64,000 nt of DNA. Origin: Paractinoplanes polyasparticus. GTDB taxonomy: Bacteria > Actinomycetota > Actinomycetes > Mycobacteriales > Micromonosporaceae. The notes under the pieces are model-generated. The model worked only from the letters and a program-made list of their open reading frames with translations. It made no database searches and was not told the DNA's origin. The stretch covers positions 62,001-126,000 of the forward strand of contig NZ_JAHWFK010000015.1 in assembly GCF_019710575.1 (NCBI RefSeq), given 5' to 3'. Below are positions 63,420 to 64,000 of the stretch, in pieces (position 1 is the first letter of the stretch; each line of letters starts with the position of its first letter). The translations under genes were made by a program, and so were the position numbers.

Positions 63420-64000
63420 TCAGGCGGCGGAGCGGAGCGGGACCTGGCCGGCACGTAGCACGTTCGCCGGGTCGTAGCGCTCGGCCAGCGACGTCAGCCG
63501 GGCCAGGGTCGCCGGGTCGTACGAGCGGGCGATCCGCTCCTGGCCGGCCGCAGCGCCGTGGTTGGGCAGCGCCCCGCCCGTGGCCCACGGGGCGAGCGCC
63601 GAGCGCAGCGCGGCGGCGTGCGGGCCGATCGCGTCGGCGACGGGCGGCGCCGGGACGCCGATGACGGTCAGGACGAACGCCGCGTCGCGGTGGCAGAGGG
63701 CGCTCGGGTGCGCCGGCTCGGCGGCCAGCGCGCCGCCCAGCTGGCGCAGCTCGACGATCACCTGCGGCGAGCGGGCGTCCGGGCCGGCCACGGCCAGCAG
63801 GGCGTCCACGGCCTCGGCGGGCAGCGACGACAGCAGGTCGGTCTCCTCGAGCACGGGCATCGGGCCGGGCGGGTCGGCGTGCACCATGCCGATGGCCGCG
63901 TACGGGATGGTCTGAACGGCGTCGATGAGAGGCGCCGCGGCCGCCCGCAAGGGAGCGAGCACGGCTTCCCCGGACTCCGGGGCGCCCGTCCAGGCGAATC
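63420..64000 (-). CDS. FAD-binding (BBE-type) oxidoreductase, N-terminus beyond window
   Basis: The frame is open from the window edge to a stop at 63420, giving about 193 residues of the C-terminal part of a PCMH-type FAD oxidase. It ends with IARSYDPATLARLTSLAERYDPANVLRAGQVPL, the berberine-bridge-enzyme-like tail (YDPxNxxR...). The FAD-binding half lies outside the window. GTG 63962 is not taken as the start since the family sequence continues upstream in frame (FAWTGAPESGEA). Confidence 0.88.
   Translation of the reverse strand, partial: FAWTGAPESGEAVLAPLRAAAAPLIDAVQTIPYAAIGMVHADPPGPMPVLEETDLLSSLPAEAVDALLAVAGPDARSPQVIVELRQLGGALAAEPAHPSALCHRDAAFVLTVIGVPAPPVADAIGPHAAALRSALAPWATGGALPNHGAAAGQERIARSYDPATLARLTSLAERYDPANVLRAGQVPLRSAA

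Noticed and set aside
1..64000. A defence island, biosynthetic cluster or prophage as the hidden system
   Set aside because: I found no restriction, toxin-antitoxin, phage structural, PKS/NRPS or transposase genes; unusual features are limited to regulation, repeats and gene decay.

Overview
The window is chromosomal DNA from a very high-GC actinomycete. The codon use, GTG/TTG starts, SigE-type sigma factor, F420-type LLM oxidoreductase, BTAD and MalT-like LuxR regulators and many leaderless genes fit Micromonosporaceae, and Actinoplanes or a relative is my best guess (inference). I see no rRNA, tRNA, CRISPR array, phage, insertion sequence or replication origin. It reads as a patchwork of short housekeeping, stress and catabolic operons, mostly well packed, broken by a few decayed loci and several short tandem-repeat expansions.

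Left part (1-14.7 kb): an edge-truncated membrane protein; an 18-bp tandem repeat; a SigE-family sigma factor coupled to a membrane protein with an FtsX-like extracellular domain; a VOC protein; a TetR regulator divergent from an aldo/keto reductase with two palindromic operators between them; a non-coding repeat block; an acetoacetate-decarboxylase-like protein; a three-subunit pntAA-pntAB-pntB transhydrogenase operon; an enterochelin-esterase-like hydrolase with a DinB-like partner; a DMT transporter; a kinase-like phosphotransferase; a membrane-anchored protein; a deaminase; and a CAP-domain exoprotein.

14.8-17.5 kb is a graveyard. It holds two gene ends that abut at a hairpin, an N-terminally truncated LuxR regulator, an intact NitT/TauT-type substrate-binding lipoprotein, and a permease and ATPase fused and destroyed by an internal deletion. 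17.5-22.7 kb is a tightly overlapping minus-strand operon of a phosphotransferase, a GH38 alpha-mannosidase, a LURP-one protein and a TauE/SafE exporter.

22.8-39.3 kb holds an FMN reductase, a BTAD regulator with an internal 8-residue repeat, a haloacetate-dehalogenase-like hydrolase, secreted proteins (ricin-type lectin, metallopeptidase, Asp/Arg-rich protein), an LLM oxidoreductase, a YbaK-type deacylase, a UBP zinc finger, a phosphoesterase, GNAT and glycosyltransferase genes, MarR with a VOC target, GrpB, and a MocR/DMT pair whose start codons overlap. 39.3-50.4 kb holds a frame-damaged membrane protein, a GT4 glycosyltransferase with a repeat-expanded linker, a GNAT-kinase-PlsC operon with a possible leader peptide, two divergent MalT-like LuxR regulators, and a decayed sulfatase-maturation locus.

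50.4-64 kb holds an aminotransferase divergent from a D-2-hydroxyacid dehydrogenase (overlapping -10 boxes), a PPOX flavoprotein, putA with a divergent LysR gene, an RDD pair, a small exoprotein, an intact ssuACB-like sulfonate importer, a hypothetical protein, a potassium channel and an edge-truncated FAD-linked oxidase.

The strongest leads are the decayed formylglycine-enzyme/sulfatase/HAD locus, the fossil ABC transporter, the MocR/DMT genes with overlapping starts, the overlapping divergent -10 boxes, and in-frame repeat expansions in three unrelated proteins.
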